Below are positions 8,511 to 17,006 of a DNA stretch of 54,253 nt, one piece after another (within the stretch, counting starts at the first letter, position 1; every line of letters begins with the position of its first letter). This DNA comes from an uncultured Ardenticatenia bacterium. GTDB lineage: Bacteria; Chloroflexota; Anaerolineae; 4572-78; NAK82. The notes below the pieces were generated by a model, which ran no database searches, was not told the DNA's origin, and saw only the letters and a program-made list of their open reading frames with translations. The position numbers were made by a program, and so were the translations under genes. The DNA lies in the NCBI GenBank assembly GCA_937127125.1, contig CAKZLO010000077.1, positions 1 through 54,253 of the forward strand. The letters run 5' to 3'.

Positions 8511-8561
8511 TAAAGCACAGAGATTTCCTCATTCCGCAATGATGACCGGAGAAGTGGGCAA

Positions 8562-9023
8562 ATGACAAAGCTGGCGCTGGCGATTGCTTGCATTGCATTT
8601 TTGGCGGTCGTGGGGTTCGCATTGCATGTCGCCAATTTTACCGCCTATTTGGGTGACGATCCCACGGCCTGTAACAACTGCCACGTGATGGACACTGCCT
8701 ACGAAAGCTGGTACCACGGTGGGCATGCCAGGTGGGCCACGTGCAATGATTGTCATACCCCTCACGAGTTGATTCCCAAATACATGACGAAGACCGAGGC
8801 AGGGTTTCGACACGTCACCGCGTTTGTGTTCGGAGATATCCCTCCGGCCATCCGCACTCGCGATTCTTCCAAGGAGGTTATTCAGCAGAATTGTATACAC
8901 TGCCACCAGGCTACGGTGGAGGATGTGGTGAACGGATCAATGAAGTTTGATACATACTGTTTCGAGTGCCACCGCCACGTGGCACACGGCGTGCGTGGAA
9001 TCGCATTAGCACCATCTCAATAA
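8562..9023 (+). CDS. nrfH: Cytochrome c nitrite reductase membrane subunit NrfH (tetraheme)
   Basis: A 153-residue tetraheme quinol dehydrogenase of the NapC/NirT/NrfH family. It passes electrons from the quinol pool to NrfA. One N-terminal membrane helix (about 5-28) is followed by four CxxCH heme sites at residues 37-41, 61-65, 111-115 and 133-137. In NrfH heme 1 is bound by an unusual Met just after the motif; here CNNCHVM provides M43 in the right place. Length is typical for NrfH. A GGAG ribosome binding site precedes the ATG. nrfA follows after 14 bp, so the pair forms the NrfHA complex on the outer face of the membrane. Confidence 0.95.
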   Translation: MTKLALAIACIAFLAVVGFALHVANFTAYLGDDPTACNNCHVMDTAYESWYHGGHARWATCNDCHTPHELIPKYMTKTEAGFRHVTAFVFGDIPPAIRTRDSSKEVIQQNCIHCHQATVEDVVNGSMKFDTYCFECHRHVAHGVRGIALAPSQ

Positions 9024-9037
9024 CGAGGGAAGAGCCA

Positions 9038-10345
9038 ATGAGACGCATTTCTCTTTCTGCACTGATATTGACTGCTATCATTGTCGTGCTGGCAGGCGCA
9101 CTTGTTGCCATATTGCTCTTTGTAGCTAGCCAGCCTCCACCACGGCGTGGCATCCAACCTTTAGTCGAGATAGCTCCCTATGAGCCAGATTCAGCAAAAT
9201 GGGGACTAAACTTTCCCAACCAATATTCAACCTTCCTGCTAACCGAGCAGAATGCCATTTCCACGACTTACGGTGGCTCGGCGCTGATCTCAAAGCTTGA
9301 GCGAGACCCTAGATTGGTCACCCTGTTTGCGGGAATGGCTTTCGGCGTGGATTATAACGAAGAGCGTGGTCATCGATTGAGCCTCAAGGATGTCCGAGAG
9401 ACTCGACGCTTGAACGAAAAAACACCCGCTACGTGCTATTCATGCAAGAGTGCCAATCCCCCTGCCTTGTGGGCTGAGATGGGAATGAGGGAATTTGGTA
9501 AAGTAAAGTTTTCCGATATGAGTGCGCGCATCACGGAACCTGTTGGCTGTGCAAACTGCCACGAGGCTAACACAATGCGCCTAATTGTAACCAACCCGGC
9601 ACTGGAAGAGGCGCTGGCCGCCCAAGGCAAGGACTGGCGCAATTTCACACGTCAGGAGATGCGCACGGTTGTGTGCGCCAATTGTCATGTTGAGTACTAT
9701 TTTCAGGGTGATGATAAGTATCTGGTCTTTCCTTGGAGTCGTGGCACTCATATTGAAGGGATTGCACAGTACTATGCCGATACCGGCTTTGAGGATTGGA
9801 AATACCCTGAAGCTGGTACCTCTATGGTCAAGATACAGCATCCCGAATATGAGTTGTATACAGCGGATAGTACCCATTATCGAGCCGGCGTGTCCTGTGC
9901 AGACTGTCACATGCCCTATGCGCGCGATGGTGCTGCCAAGTTTTCCTCTCACAACATCAAGAGTCCTTTGCTGATGGCAGAGGTTGCTTGTGGCGCGTGT
10001 CACACTGACGTCGCATACGTGGTAGAGCGCACGAAACGCATTCAGGACCAAGTCCACGAAACAATGTCGGCGGCAGAAGATGCTCTCATCGCTGCGATCG
10101 AATCTCTCAAGGCAGCAGCGACAGATGAAAGTGCTGATCAAGTTCAGCTGAACGAAGCGCGCAGGCTCCATCGTGAGGCACAGCTGCGTTGGGATTTTGT
10201 TCTATCTGAGAACAGCATGGGTTTTCACAATCCCGAAGAAGCTCTGCGCATTCTGGCTGTTGCCATCGACATGGCCCGTCAAGCGCAACTCAAGGCAATT
10301 GCCGCTTCTGACGCTGCCTTGCTTGCTAAGGCACTACAACAGTAG
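9038..10345 (+). CDS. nrfA: Ammonia-forming cytochrome c nitrite reductase NrfA
   Basis: A 435-residue pentaheme enzyme reducing nitrite to ammonium with six electrons. The active-site heme has the diagnostic lysine motif CYSCK (133-137). Four CxxCH sites follow at 171-175, 213-217, 287-291 and 318-322. The Tyr after the third motif (CHVEYYF) and His in KIQHPEYE fit the catalytic Tyr and His of the family. An N-terminal hydrophobic segment (about 5-30) exports or anchors it. I placed the start at the ATG at 9038, with GAGGGAAGAG just upstream, rather than at an earlier in-frame start inside nrfH. No maturation genes for the CxxCK heme (a dedicated heme lyase) are in the window. Confidence 0.96.
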   Translation: MRRISLSALILTAIIVVLAGALVAILLFVASQPPPRRGIQPLVEIAPYEPDSAKWGLNFPNQYSTFLLTEQNAISTTYGGSALISKLERDPRLVTLFAGMAFGVDYNEERGHRLSLKDVRETRRLNEKTPATCYSCKSANPPALWAEMGMREFGKVKFSDMSARITEPVGCANCHEANTMRLIVTNPALEEALAAQGKDWRNFTRQEMRTVVCANCHVEYYFQGDDKYLVFPWSRGTHIEGIAQYYADTGFEDWKYPEAGTSMVKIQHPEYELYTADSTHYRAGVSCADCHMPYARDGAAKFSSHNIKSPLLMAEVACGACHTDVAYVVERTKRIQDQVHETMSAAEDALIAAIESLKAAATDESADQVQLNEARRLHREAQLRWDFVLSENSMGFHNPEEALRILAVAIDMARQAQLKAIAASDAALLAKALQQ

Positions 10346-10393
10346 CAAATCATGGCTATGAGGGTTTGTGTCGCGGGGTGGGGAAAACGGTTG

Positions 10394-11407
10394 CTAAGTT
10401 ATTAGCGGTTTGCCGTCCATATTCTCCGGAACACCTAGATACTGCAGTGCACGTTGGATGAGCTGTTGTGCTAAGGGCAGAGCAGGGCAACCGCCCAGCG
10501 AGATATGGCCCGCCGCCATAGAGCCATGTCCACCGGCAACACCTTGCGCACCCACCACTGTCCGAATCAGCTGTGCGGCATTGCCTGCGCGTTGCCAGCA
10601 ACGCACCGAGATAATCAGGGTATCACGATATTCGCCGATGCACATCACCCATCGGGTGTGCTGCAGTCGTGAAAGCAAGTCAGCTACTTCCGCGACCAGG
10701 TCGGGATAAGGCAGCAAGCCGATATAGCTGACTACTACCCCATCATATATGTGCGCTGCGTTGAGTGCTGCGTCGAGATGGCGGAAATACTCTGGTGGCA
10801 CCTGCGCATGCTCGATCGCGAATAACCCTTCAGCGTCCACCAAGGGTAACAGGGTGAGGTAGGCAGCCACATCTGCGCTGCTGGCAGAGCGCCCCAGATC
10901 TAATGTGTCGGCCTTGATGCCATAGAAGAGTGCAGTGGCCAGCTGAGGGTTCATTTCCACACGGGTCGCGTTGAGATATCCCACCAAGATGGTCGAGGTA
11001 GCGCCCACATTGGAACGCACGTCGGCAAACAGTGCATGTGACGTAAGTTCCTGTCTTGGATGGTGGTCGATAACGACGTGCGCAGTCACGCCTATGGGCA
11101 GCAGATTATTACCAGTGCCCGGCTGCGTATCCACCAAAGCAACACAGTCGGCATCTTCTGGCCAGGCAGCAACATAGCGCAGCGGATTACCCAGATATTG
11201 TGTCAGCGCACGGTTTTCTGCCCGGCCGATGATGCCATGATAGAGAATCTGTCCCTCAATCCCCAGTTGTAGGTACACCAACTGTTGCAGCGCAACTGCA
11301 GCTGCAATTGCATCCGGATCCGGGTCATTATGGGGCAAAATGACGAACCGCTTGGCACCTCTAACAGCTTCCAGCAAGCGTTGGACAGATTGAAGCTCGG
11401 CAGACAC
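10394..11407 (-). CDS. DHH/DHHA1 family phosphoesterase
   Basis: A 337-residue protein of the DHH superfamily, which hydrolyses phosphodiester bonds in nanoRNA, cyclic dinucleotides or single-stranded DNA. Metal-binding motifs visible are HNDPDPDAIAAA (motif I), ALVDTQPG (motif II), and VIDHHPRQ (the DHH signature). The C-terminal DHHA1 domain carries the GGHGSMAAG glycine motif. The length and architecture match NrnA-like oligoribonuclease/pAp phosphatases, but the sequence diverges enough that c-di-AMP or other activity is possible. The start is a GTG with no clear ribosome binding site, so it may be off by a few codons. It converges on nrfA with a gap of 48 bp. Confidence 0.85.
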   Translation of the reverse strand: MSAELQSVQRLLEAVRGAKRFVILPHNDPDPDAIAAAVALQQLVYLQLGIEGQILYHGIIGRAENRALTQYLGNPLRYVAAWPEDADCVALVDTQPGTGNNLLPIGVTAHVVIDHHPRQELTSHALFADVRSNVGATSTILVGYLNATRVEMNPQLATALFYGIKADTLDLGRSASSADVAAYLTLLPLVDAEGLFAIEHAQVPPEYFRHLDAALNAAHIYDGVVVSYIGLLPYPDLVAEVADLLSRLQHTRWVMCIGEYRDTLIISVRCWQRAGNAAQLIRTVVGAQGVAGGHGSMAAGHISLGGCPALPLAQQLIQRALQYLGVPENMDGKPLIT

Positions 11408-11482
11408 AGATTTTTCAGCCGATCTTGTTAGACACTCCTGTGAGGAGCATCAACGCACAATGTGCTACCATAGCGCTGCAGT

Positions 11483-12031
11483 TCAGGCAAAGGCGCGGTA
11501 ATGCTTCTTAGCTGCATTGCAGACCGGACACTTGTCTGGTGCTTCGCCTTCCACCGTGTGGCCGCAGAGTTCGCATATATACACGACGCCAAGGGTAACA
11601 TCATGGCCAGCATCCACCGCCTGCTTCGCCTGAGTGTAGAGAATAACATGTTGTTTTTCCGCCTCCACTGCCCAGCTCATTGAACGTTGGGCTGCTTTCT
11701 CAGACTGTGCTTCGGCGACAGCGACGTAAGCAGGGTACATCTCTTCTACCTCAAATCGCTCCCCATCAATTGCTCCTTGGAGATTCTGAGACGTGCTGCC
11801 AAGACCGAATCCACCCCCTGCCGTGACCGAGAATGGGCCGGCGACATCCCTTAGCACGTTGAAATGGTTTGTGGCGTGCACCTGCTCAGCAAAGGCGATA
11901 GCCCGGAACAGACGCGCTACATTGGGAAAACCGTCTTGATCCGCTTTGTCCGCCCATATCAGGTAGCGCATGTGCGCCATCGACTCACCGCCGTAAGCAC
12001 TCCGCAAGTTCTCCGCTGTCATGCTATGCAT
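11483..12031 (-). CDS. Rubrerythrin
   Basis: A 182-residue non-heme diiron protein that detoxifies hydrogen peroxide in anaerobes. The N-terminal four-helix domain carries iron-binding Glu/His motifs (SAYGGESMAHMRYLIWA, AEQVHATNHF, and later EAEKQHVILY). The C-terminal rubredoxin-like domain holds CELCG and CPVCNA for a single iron. Start choice: the ATG encoding MHSMTAENL is preceded by AAAGGAGA at a spacing of about 11 bases; earlier in-frame codons look like promoter DNA. The gene is divergent from tpx, and the intergenic region holds a palindrome suggesting common peroxide or metal control. Confidence 0.93.
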   Translation of the reverse strand: MHSMTAENLRSAYGGESMAHMRYLIWADKADQDGFPNVARLFRAIAFAEQVHATNHFNVLRDVAGPFSVTAGGGFGLGSTSQNLQGAIDGERFEVEEMYPAYVAVAEAQSEKAAQRSMSWAVEAEKQHVILYTQAKQAVDAGHDVTLGVVYICELCGHTVEGEAPDKCPVCNAAKKHYRAFA

Positions 12032-12141
12032 TGCTTCTTCATCTCCTTTCATCATTCTTATGGATTCGGAACGTGGGGATAAGATAAAGAATACCATCAT
12101 ATCCCAATATTGAAAAATTCCTAAGTCTGGCACGAAAACAC

Positions 12142-12170
12142 TTGTATGTGTTAATATTATATGATATAAT
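12142..12170 (+). promoter_or_regulatory. tpx promoter with overlapping Fur/PerR-like palindrome
   Basis: TTGTAT (12142-12147), a 17-bp spacer and perfect TATAAT (12165-12170). Overlapping the -10 is ATTATATGATATAAT (12156-12170), a perfect inverted repeat of 7-1-7 geometry, the same geometry as the PerR box. Binding here would block tpx and might also affect the divergent rubrerythrin gene. A clean rubrerythrin promoter was not found. Confidence 0.6.
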
Positions 12171-12232
12171 TTGTCCAGAATTGGTTACAGAAAATAACAC
12201 CAAACTCTTGGAAGCATATCAGGAGGAAAACG

Positions 12233-12757
12233 ATGACTACAGAGCGTGTTGGTGGGGTGACATTCAAGGGACAGCCATTGATAGTAATCGGCAAGGAGCT
12301 CAAACCTGGTGATCGGGCCCCTGACTTTCGCTTGCTGGATAACGACCTCAGAGAAGTAACATTGGCCGACAGTACCGGCAAAGTTCGTTTGATCAGCGTG
12401 GTGCCTTCATTGGACACGAGCATTTGCGATTTACAGACACGCCGTTTCAATCAGGAAGCCGCAAGCTTTGGTCCTGATGTTGTCGTGCTGACCGTCAGCG
12501 CCGACTTGCCCTTCGCTCAGAAGCGATGGTGCGGGGCAGCGGGTGTCGATCGCGTGCAGACACTCTCCGACCATCGCGATATGAACTTTGGCGATGCCTA
12601 CGGCACACACATTAAGGAATTGCGGTTGGAACAACGCGCTGTATTCGTCGTGGATCGTGAGGGCATTGTTCGCTACGCGGAATATGTACCTGAGGTAGCC
12701 CAGCATCCCAATTACGACGCTGCCCTAGCCGCTGTGCGAGAGGTGGTGGGGAATTGA
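12233..12757 (+). CDS. tpx: Thiol peroxidase Tpx
   Basis: A 174-residue atypical two-cysteine peroxiredoxin that reduces lipid and hydrogen peroxides with thioredoxin. The peroxidatic Cys is C65 in VPSLDTSICDLQTRRFN, an almost exact match to the Tpx signature. The resolving Cys is C100 in KRWCGAAG. The rest (GDRAPDFRLLDNDL, FVVDREGIVRYAEYVPEV) is also typical. An AGGAGG ribosome binding site lies 6-11 bases before the ATG. The gene has its own strong promoter and ends near a hairpin. With rubrerythrin on the other strand it forms a peroxide defence locus. Confidence 0.96.
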   Translation: MTTERVGGVTFKGQPLIVIGKELKPGDRAPDFRLLDNDLREVTLADSTGKVRLISVVPSLDTSICDLQTRRFNQEAASFGPDVVVLTVSADLPFAQKRWCGAAGVDRVQTLSDHRDMNFGDAYGTHIKELRLEQRAVFVVDREGIVRYAEYVPEVAQHPNYDAALAAVREVVGN

Positions 12758-12845
12758 TACTTGATTGTAGGAGGCCAGATCCCGTGACAAAGTTAGCTAG
12801 CCCGTGCGCTGTGCGCTGACCTTTTCATCCTGTTTATTTGCGGGT

Positions 12846-12883
12846 GGGAGGGATTGAGGTCTGACCTTTGTCCAATCCCTCCC
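12846..12883. terminator. Hairpin between convergent tpx and the EthD-like gene
   Basis: GGGAGGGATTG (12846-12856) pairs perfectly with CAATCCCTCCC (12873-12883) around a 16-base loop. There is no T-run on either side, so it is a hairpin rather than a textbook intrinsic terminator, but its place between convergent genes supports bidirectional termination. Confidence 0.5.
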
Positions 12884-12918
12884 GTCGCTGAATTCTCCTT
12901 CTGATCTGAGGTCTTCGG

Positions 12919-13230
12919 CTATTCGATGATTACCTTCTCCTCAGTGAGCAGGTGGATACGTGAGGAGCAGTGGGCGATGGCGTCCTCGGCAGCCGCCTTG
13001 CCTTGAGGCGTTGCAAAAGCAGCCTTGCGCGCTTCGTCGTCGTCAAACCAGAATTCCGAGACCGCATCGGCAGGTAGGTTCGGGTCGTCCTGCAAGACTA
13101 CGCTCATGCGATAATGACGGATGCCGGGTATTTGTTTGCCCAGTTTTGGGTGCTCTTCGAGAGCCCATTTGCGGAACTCTTCCAGGGTCATACCCTCTTT
13201 GCGCTTCAACAATGAGATGACTTTCAGCAT
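12919..13230 (-). CDS. EthD domain protein
   Basis: A 103-residue ferredoxin-like alpha/beta barrel protein of the EthD/dimeric barrel superfamily. The family pattern is visible in MLKVISLLKRKEGMTLEEFRKWALEEHPKL and in the IRHYRMSVV strand, followed by SEFWFDDDEARKAAF. EthD proteins accompany degradation pathways of organic compounds, but their biochemical role is usually unknown. It is the last gene of the seven-gene molybdenum hydroxylase operon, 15 bp after the split large subunit gene, with AAGGAG upstream of the ATG. Position suggests an accessory or downstream catabolic step. Confidence 0.85.
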   Translation of the reverse strand: MLKVISLLKRKEGMTLEEFRKWALEEHPKLGKQIPGIRHYRMSVVLQDDPNLPADAVSEFWFDDDEARKAAFATPQGKAAAEDAIAHCSSRIHLLTEEKVIIE

Positions 13231-13245
13231 ATGCTATCTGTCTCC

Positions 13246-14274
13246 TTAGCTCCTGTTCTCTGCTAGCTGTTTGACCTTGGGTGATTTCTCCAGCGCACGG
13301 AGAATCTTTTCTGGCGTGATGGGATATTCGGTCAGACGCACCCCAATAGCATTTGAGACAGCATTGACAATGGCCGGGATGGGTGCATTTGCCGTCATCT
13401 CGCCCACTCCCTTGACACCGTATGGACCGTTGACCGATGGATACTCCAGCACCACGCTCTCGATGTGAGGTAGTTCGTGCGGTCCGGGGATGATGTACTC
13501 ACTGAAGCTACCCGGTGCGTGGTCGGGTGAGGGATAATAGGGCGCTGTGGTCTCATACAGTGCGTGCGACATGCCCATAAAGGCACCGCCGACAATCTGC
13601 CCGTGCACCAGCGCCGGGTTCACCTGGCGGCCCACCTCATAGGCGCTCTTCAGGCTGATCACCGTTACCTCGCCGGTCTCGGTGTCGACTTCTACTTCAG
13701 CCACCACGCACGCATGGGCCTCGGTCGAATCCGGGTCCATCTTGCCCGTCTCCGGGTCCACCGGACTCTTAGGCTTGATGTACATGCCGCGACCGGAGAT
13801 GGTCCGGCCATATTTGAAGTGGGCTGCCAGTGCCAAGCTGGTGATGTCGATCTTGCGTTCTGGCGATCCCTTGACAAAGATGTTACCCTTGCCATCCGTG
13901 TCCAGATCGTCCGGGCTCACTTCCAGTTCCTCGGCTGCTACTTCCAACATGGCCTTGCGCGCTTCCTTGGCGGCCATGATTACCGCATTACCAACACGGT
14001 GGGTGGCCCGGCTGGCAAAGGTGCCCATGCAGTGCGGGCCGGTGTCGGTGTCGGCCGTGTCAATCAGGACGTTCTCGAACGGCACTCCCAGCGTCTCGGC
14101 ACCGATTTGGGCAATAACCGTCTTGAGTCCTTGGCCCAGATCAGTGCTGGAGAGTGAGATCACAAAGGTTCCTGTCGTGGTCGCATGGATGAGTGCCTGA
14201 CTAGGGTCACCCCCCAAGTTCATCCCGGTCGGGTAATTGACTGCTGCGATTCCAGTTCCTCGGAGCTTTGCCAT
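13246..14274 (-). CDS. Molybdenum hydroxylase, C-terminal half of the split large subunit (NdhM-like)
   Basis: A 342-residue protein equal to the second half of the xanthine dehydrogenase/CO dehydrogenase large subunit. Cofactor-binding segments are TDLGQGLKTVIAQIGAETLGVP and TFASRATHRVGNAV. The conserved catalytic Glu appears in GPYGVKGVGEMTANAPIPA. Its ATG follows the stop of the first half by one base (TAAGATG), so the halves are coupled in translation and lie in different frames. In Eubacterium barkeri nicotinate dehydrogenase the large subunit is likewise two chains of about 50 and 37 kDa (NdhL, NdhM); the sizes here fit. A sequencing frameshift in an ordinary fused gene is the alternative, but the good start and a GGGAG site upstream argue against it. 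Confidence 0.88.
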   Translation of the reverse strand: MAKLRGTGIAAVNYPTGMNLGGDPSQALIHATTTGTFVISLSSTDLGQGLKTVIAQIGAETLGVPFENVLIDTADTDTGPHCMGTFASRATHRVGNAVIMAAKEARKAMLEVAAEELEVSPDDLDTDGKGNIFVKGSPERKIDITSLALAAHFKYGRTISGRGMYIKPKSPVDPETGKMDPDSTEAHACVVAEVEVDTETGEVTVISLKSAYEVGRQVNPALVHGQIVGGAFMGMSHALYETTAPYYPSPDHAPGSFSEYIIPGPHELPHIESVVLEYPSVNGPYGVKGVGEMTANAPIPAIVNAVSNAIGVRLTEYPITPEKILRALEKSPKVKQLAENRS

Positions 14275-14275
14275 C

Positions 14276-15643
14276 TTATGCCTTCTCCCTATCCCACGAG
14301 TGCATCTTCAGCAGGTGTTCCGGCAGCTTGTGACCAACGAGCTCAGCGGCCGCCTTCATCACCTCGATCAATGTCGCATCTTCCACCACCTTTTGGTGTG
14401 GCCGCATATCGCCATTGCGGTAGGCATTAATGAAGCGAATCTCCCATGGATCCATGCCGATCGTCTCAGCAATCTTGTCCATCTGGCATTCGACCGCGAA
14501 CGAGGCGGGTGTCACGCCGAATCCGCGCATAGCACTAGCCGGCTGGCGATTGGTGTACACGCAATAGGCATCAATGTAGACATTGGGTATGGTATATGGC
14601 CCGGCAATGTTGGCTGCATGTTTGGTGACTGCATACGGCGTATGCCGGTTGTAAGCGCCCGAGTCGGCGTAGCTGATGACCTTGCGTGCAATGATGCGAC
14701 CATCTTTCATCACACCGTCTTTGAAGTACATACGCCATGCACTGCGGGTGGAAGAGACTCGCATCTCTTCTTCGCGTGTGTATTTGAACTTGACCGGGCG
14801 TCCCGTCTTCATCGCGGCTAGCGTCGCGATCGGCTCGGTGATGACATCCACCTTGCCGCCAAAGCCACCGCCAACAGTGCCTCCAACGAAGTGCAGTTTA
14901 CTGAAGGGCACCTGGAGGATAAGTGCTGTGTTGTCCATCGTGAAGAAGAGCGCCTGCGTATTAGTGTACACCGTGTACCGGCCATCTGGCTCGGGCTTGG
15001 CCACGCAGGCAGTGGTCTCAGTCGGCGCGTGTTCGATCGGGCTGGTGTTGTAGACTTCTTCGATGATGTAATCGGCCTGTGCGAAGCCCTTTTCTACGTC
15101 GCCGAAGCGTACCCGGCGACAGTGGTGCCCCTCATAGATGAAGTAGTTGGTCCCCCATGGTTTGAGGATAGGCGCATCGGGCTTGAGGGCCTCCTCAACG
15201 TCGAAAACCGCAGGCAGCTCTTCCAGGTCCAGTTTCACCCGTGAGACTGCCTCCATGGCCGCTTCTTCGGTCTCTGCCACGATGGCAGCAATGGGCTCGC
15301 CTTTGTAGAGAACCCTGTCCACAGCCAGTACCGGCTCCTCGTCCGGTCCCACCCCAATCAGGCACAGGATGGTGTAGATGTTCTTAGGTACATCCCGGTG
15401 GGTGAGCACGCGCACGAACCCTGGCACCTTCTCCGCTTCCGAAAAGTCTACATTGCGAATGATGCCGTGATGGATCGGGCTGCGCACCATTTTGAGGTGG
15501 AGCATGCCGGGGAATGAGATATCGTCCACGTAGACTGTCTTGCCGGTTACGTGGCCGATGCCATCGCGCCGCGGAACAGACTTCCCAACAACTTTGAATT
15601 CTCTTTTCATCTCACGAATCACTTCGCTTGCCACTTCGCTCAT
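14276..15643 (-). CDS. Molybdenum hydroxylase, N-terminal half of the split large subunit (NdhL-like)
   Basis: A 455-residue protein equal to the first half of the large molybdopterin subunit: VPRRDGIGHVTGKTVYVDDISFPGMLHLK is the N-terminal domain, and GGTVGGGFGGKVDVITE and NRQPASAMRGFGVTPASFAVE are cofactor-binding loops. The MRGFG loop matches the xanthine dehydrogenase/nicotinate dehydrogenase type, not the Cys-containing loop of true CO dehydrogenase (CoxL form I), so CO oxidation is unlikely. It ends in HSWDREKA where fused enzymes continue. Its partner gene begins one base after its stop. The substrate is probably an aromatic or N-heterocyclic compound or an aldehyde. Confidence 0.9.
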   Translation of the reverse strand: MSEVASEVIREMKREFKVVGKSVPRRDGIGHVTGKTVYVDDISFPGMLHLKMVRSPIHHGIIRNVDFSEAEKVPGFVRVLTHRDVPKNIYTILCLIGVGPDEEPVLAVDRVLYKGEPIAAIVAETEEAAMEAVSRVKLDLEELPAVFDVEEALKPDAPILKPWGTNYFIYEGHHCRRVRFGDVEKGFAQADYIIEEVYNTSPIEHAPTETTACVAKPEPDGRYTVYTNTQALFFTMDNTALILQVPFSKLHFVGGTVGGGFGGKVDVITEPIATLAAMKTGRPVKFKYTREEEMRVSSTRSAWRMYFKDGVMKDGRIIARKVISYADSGAYNRHTPYAVTKHAANIAGPYTIPNVYIDAYCVYTNRQPASAMRGFGVTPASFAVECQMDKIAETIGMDPWEIRFINAYRNGDMRPHQKVVEDATLIEVMKAAAELVGHKLPEHLLKMHSWDREKA

Positions 15644-15668
15644 CGCCTCACACTCCTAAGCTCTGTTT

Positions 15669-16145
15669 CTAAGCGGATTGCAGCCGGCGTGCCGCATCCT
15701 CGGCAGCACGCAGGATAGGCTCATATCCGGTGCAACGGCATACATTGCCGGCGATCGCATCCATGATCTCCTGCCGTGTGGGGTTGGGATTGCGATCAAG
15801 CAATGCTTTGATCACCATAATCACGCCCGGACTGCAGTAGCCACACTGGATGGCATAGTTGTCGAAGAAGGCTTGCTGGATGGGATGCAGTCCTTCTATC
15901 GGGGTGATCCCTTCCAACGTCACCACCTTCTGTCCGGCAATGTCTTCCACGGGCAGCAGGCAGGACAGCATCGGTTCGCCATTGACCAACACGGTGCACG
16001 TGCCGCACCCGCCCTGACGGCAGCCGGATTTGGTGGCGGTAAGATGCAGGTGTTCACGTAACACAGTCTGTAACGTGGTCAGCGGCTTGACCATCACCTC
16101 GACATCACGACCGTTTAGATTAAATGCAACGATTCGGGATGGCAT
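15669..16145 (-). CDS. Molybdenum hydroxylase [2Fe-2S] subunit (CoxS/NdhS-like)
   Basis: A 158-residue small subunit that carries two [2Fe-2S] clusters and links the molybdenum site to FAD. The plant-type cluster uses C42, C47 and C50 in GCRQGGCGTC plus C62. The second cluster uses C101 and C104 in CGYCSPG and C136 and C138 in CRCTG. All eight ligands are present. AGGAG lies about 10 bases before the ATG. It sits 6 bp after the FAD subunit gene and 25 bp before the large subunit gene. Confidence 0.95.
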   Translation of the reverse strand: MPSRIVAFNLNGRDVEVMVKPLTTLQTVLREHLHLTATKSGCRQGGCGTCTVLVNGEPMLSCLLPVEDIAGQKVVTLEGITPIEGLHPIQQAFFDNYAIQCGYCSPGVIMVIKALLDRNPNPTRQEIMDAIAGNVCRCTGYEPILRAAEDAARRLQSA

Positions 16146-16151
16146 AGTCTC

Positions 16152-16991
16152 TCACTCCTGTTCTACGAGGTGTTCCAGGACGCGTCGCACAAAGACTTCC
16201 GTCATACGCCGGCGGTACCAATCTGTGGCGATAGCGTCTGTGGAGGGATCGCATTCCGCTGCTGCCTCCTTCGCCGCCAGAGAAATGTTCTCTGCGTTGA
16301 GTGGCAAACCAACTAGCAGCTTCTCTGCGCGCTGCGCCCGTATCGGGTGCGGACCGACTGCATTTAGTGCCAGACGTGCATCCACTACCTTGTTGCCCTC
16401 AGTGACAATGTGAGTCGCTACGGTGACGATGGCAGGGGTATTGGCATGTTTGCGCGCATACTTGACATAGCCGGTTTTGCCGCGGGGCAGCGGCACACGC
16501 ACCTCGGTAACCAGCTCGTCGGGCGCCAATGCAGTGGTCATGAAACCAGTGAAAAACTCCTGCAGCAGGATGGTGCGTAGACCACGCTTCTTGCTTGCCA
16601 GCGTGACCGTCGCGTCCAAGGCGAGCAGAGCGACAGCGAGATCGCCTGCCGGCGGCGGAGCAAAAAGGTTACCCCCCACGGTGCCCATGTTGCGGATTTG
16701 CCAGCCGCCGATGTGGCGCACGGCCTCCTGCAACATGGGGATGTAATCCTGTTGGCCGAGCTGGGTCAGTGTCGCCGTGGCACCTATCACCAACGTGCCG
16801 TTGTCACGCCGGATGGTGTTCAAGCCAGCATGGCGTAGGCCCATCACCTTTTCCGGCATTGACACACCGTCATTGATGAGCGGCATAGCAATTGTGCCGC
16901 CGGCCATTACGAGCAGGGAGGGACCGTGCTCAACCAGCAAATCGAGCGCCTGGTCCAACGACTTGGGTAAGAAGTAATCCTGGACTGCCAA
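16152..16991 (-). CDS. Molybdenum hydroxylase FAD-binding subunit (CoxM/NdhF-like)
   Basis: A 279-residue flavoprotein subunit that passes electrons to an external acceptor. FAD-binding motifs are AGGTIAMPLIN and NMGTVGGNLFAPPPAGDLAVALLALDA. The C-terminal CO dehydrogenase flavoprotein domain (about 175-279) is present. The start is TTG: AGGAGG lies 7 bases upstream and no better codon exists nearby. Length agrees with medium subunits of this family and with NdhF of nicotinate dehydrogenase. Gene order FAD, FeS, L, M in the direction of transcription equals ndhFSLM. Confidence 0.93.
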   Translation of the reverse strand: MAVQDYFLPKSLDQALDLLVEHGPSLLVMAGGTIAMPLINDGVSMPEKVMGLRHAGLNTIRRDNGTLVIGATATLTQLGQQDYIPMLQEAVRHIGGWQIRNMGTVGGNLFAPPPAGDLAVALLALDATVTLASKKRGLRTILLQEFFTGFMTTALAPDELVTEVRVPLPRGKTGYVKYARKHANTPAIVTVATHIVTEGNKVVDARLALNAVGPHPIRAQRAEKLLVGLPLNAENISLAAKEAAAECDPSTDAIATDWYRRRMTEVFVRRVLEHLVEQE

Positions 16992-17006
16992 TTCAACACC
17001 TCCTGT

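Noticed and set aside
13564-14157. 197-residue plus-strand open frame opposite the hydroxylase large subunit
   Set aside because: Antisense shadow of a clear coding gene; His-rich composition and no domain.
13246-15643. Form I CO dehydrogenase
   Set aside because: The loop with the characteristic Cys of CoxL form I is absent; MRGFG is present instead, and the large subunit is split.
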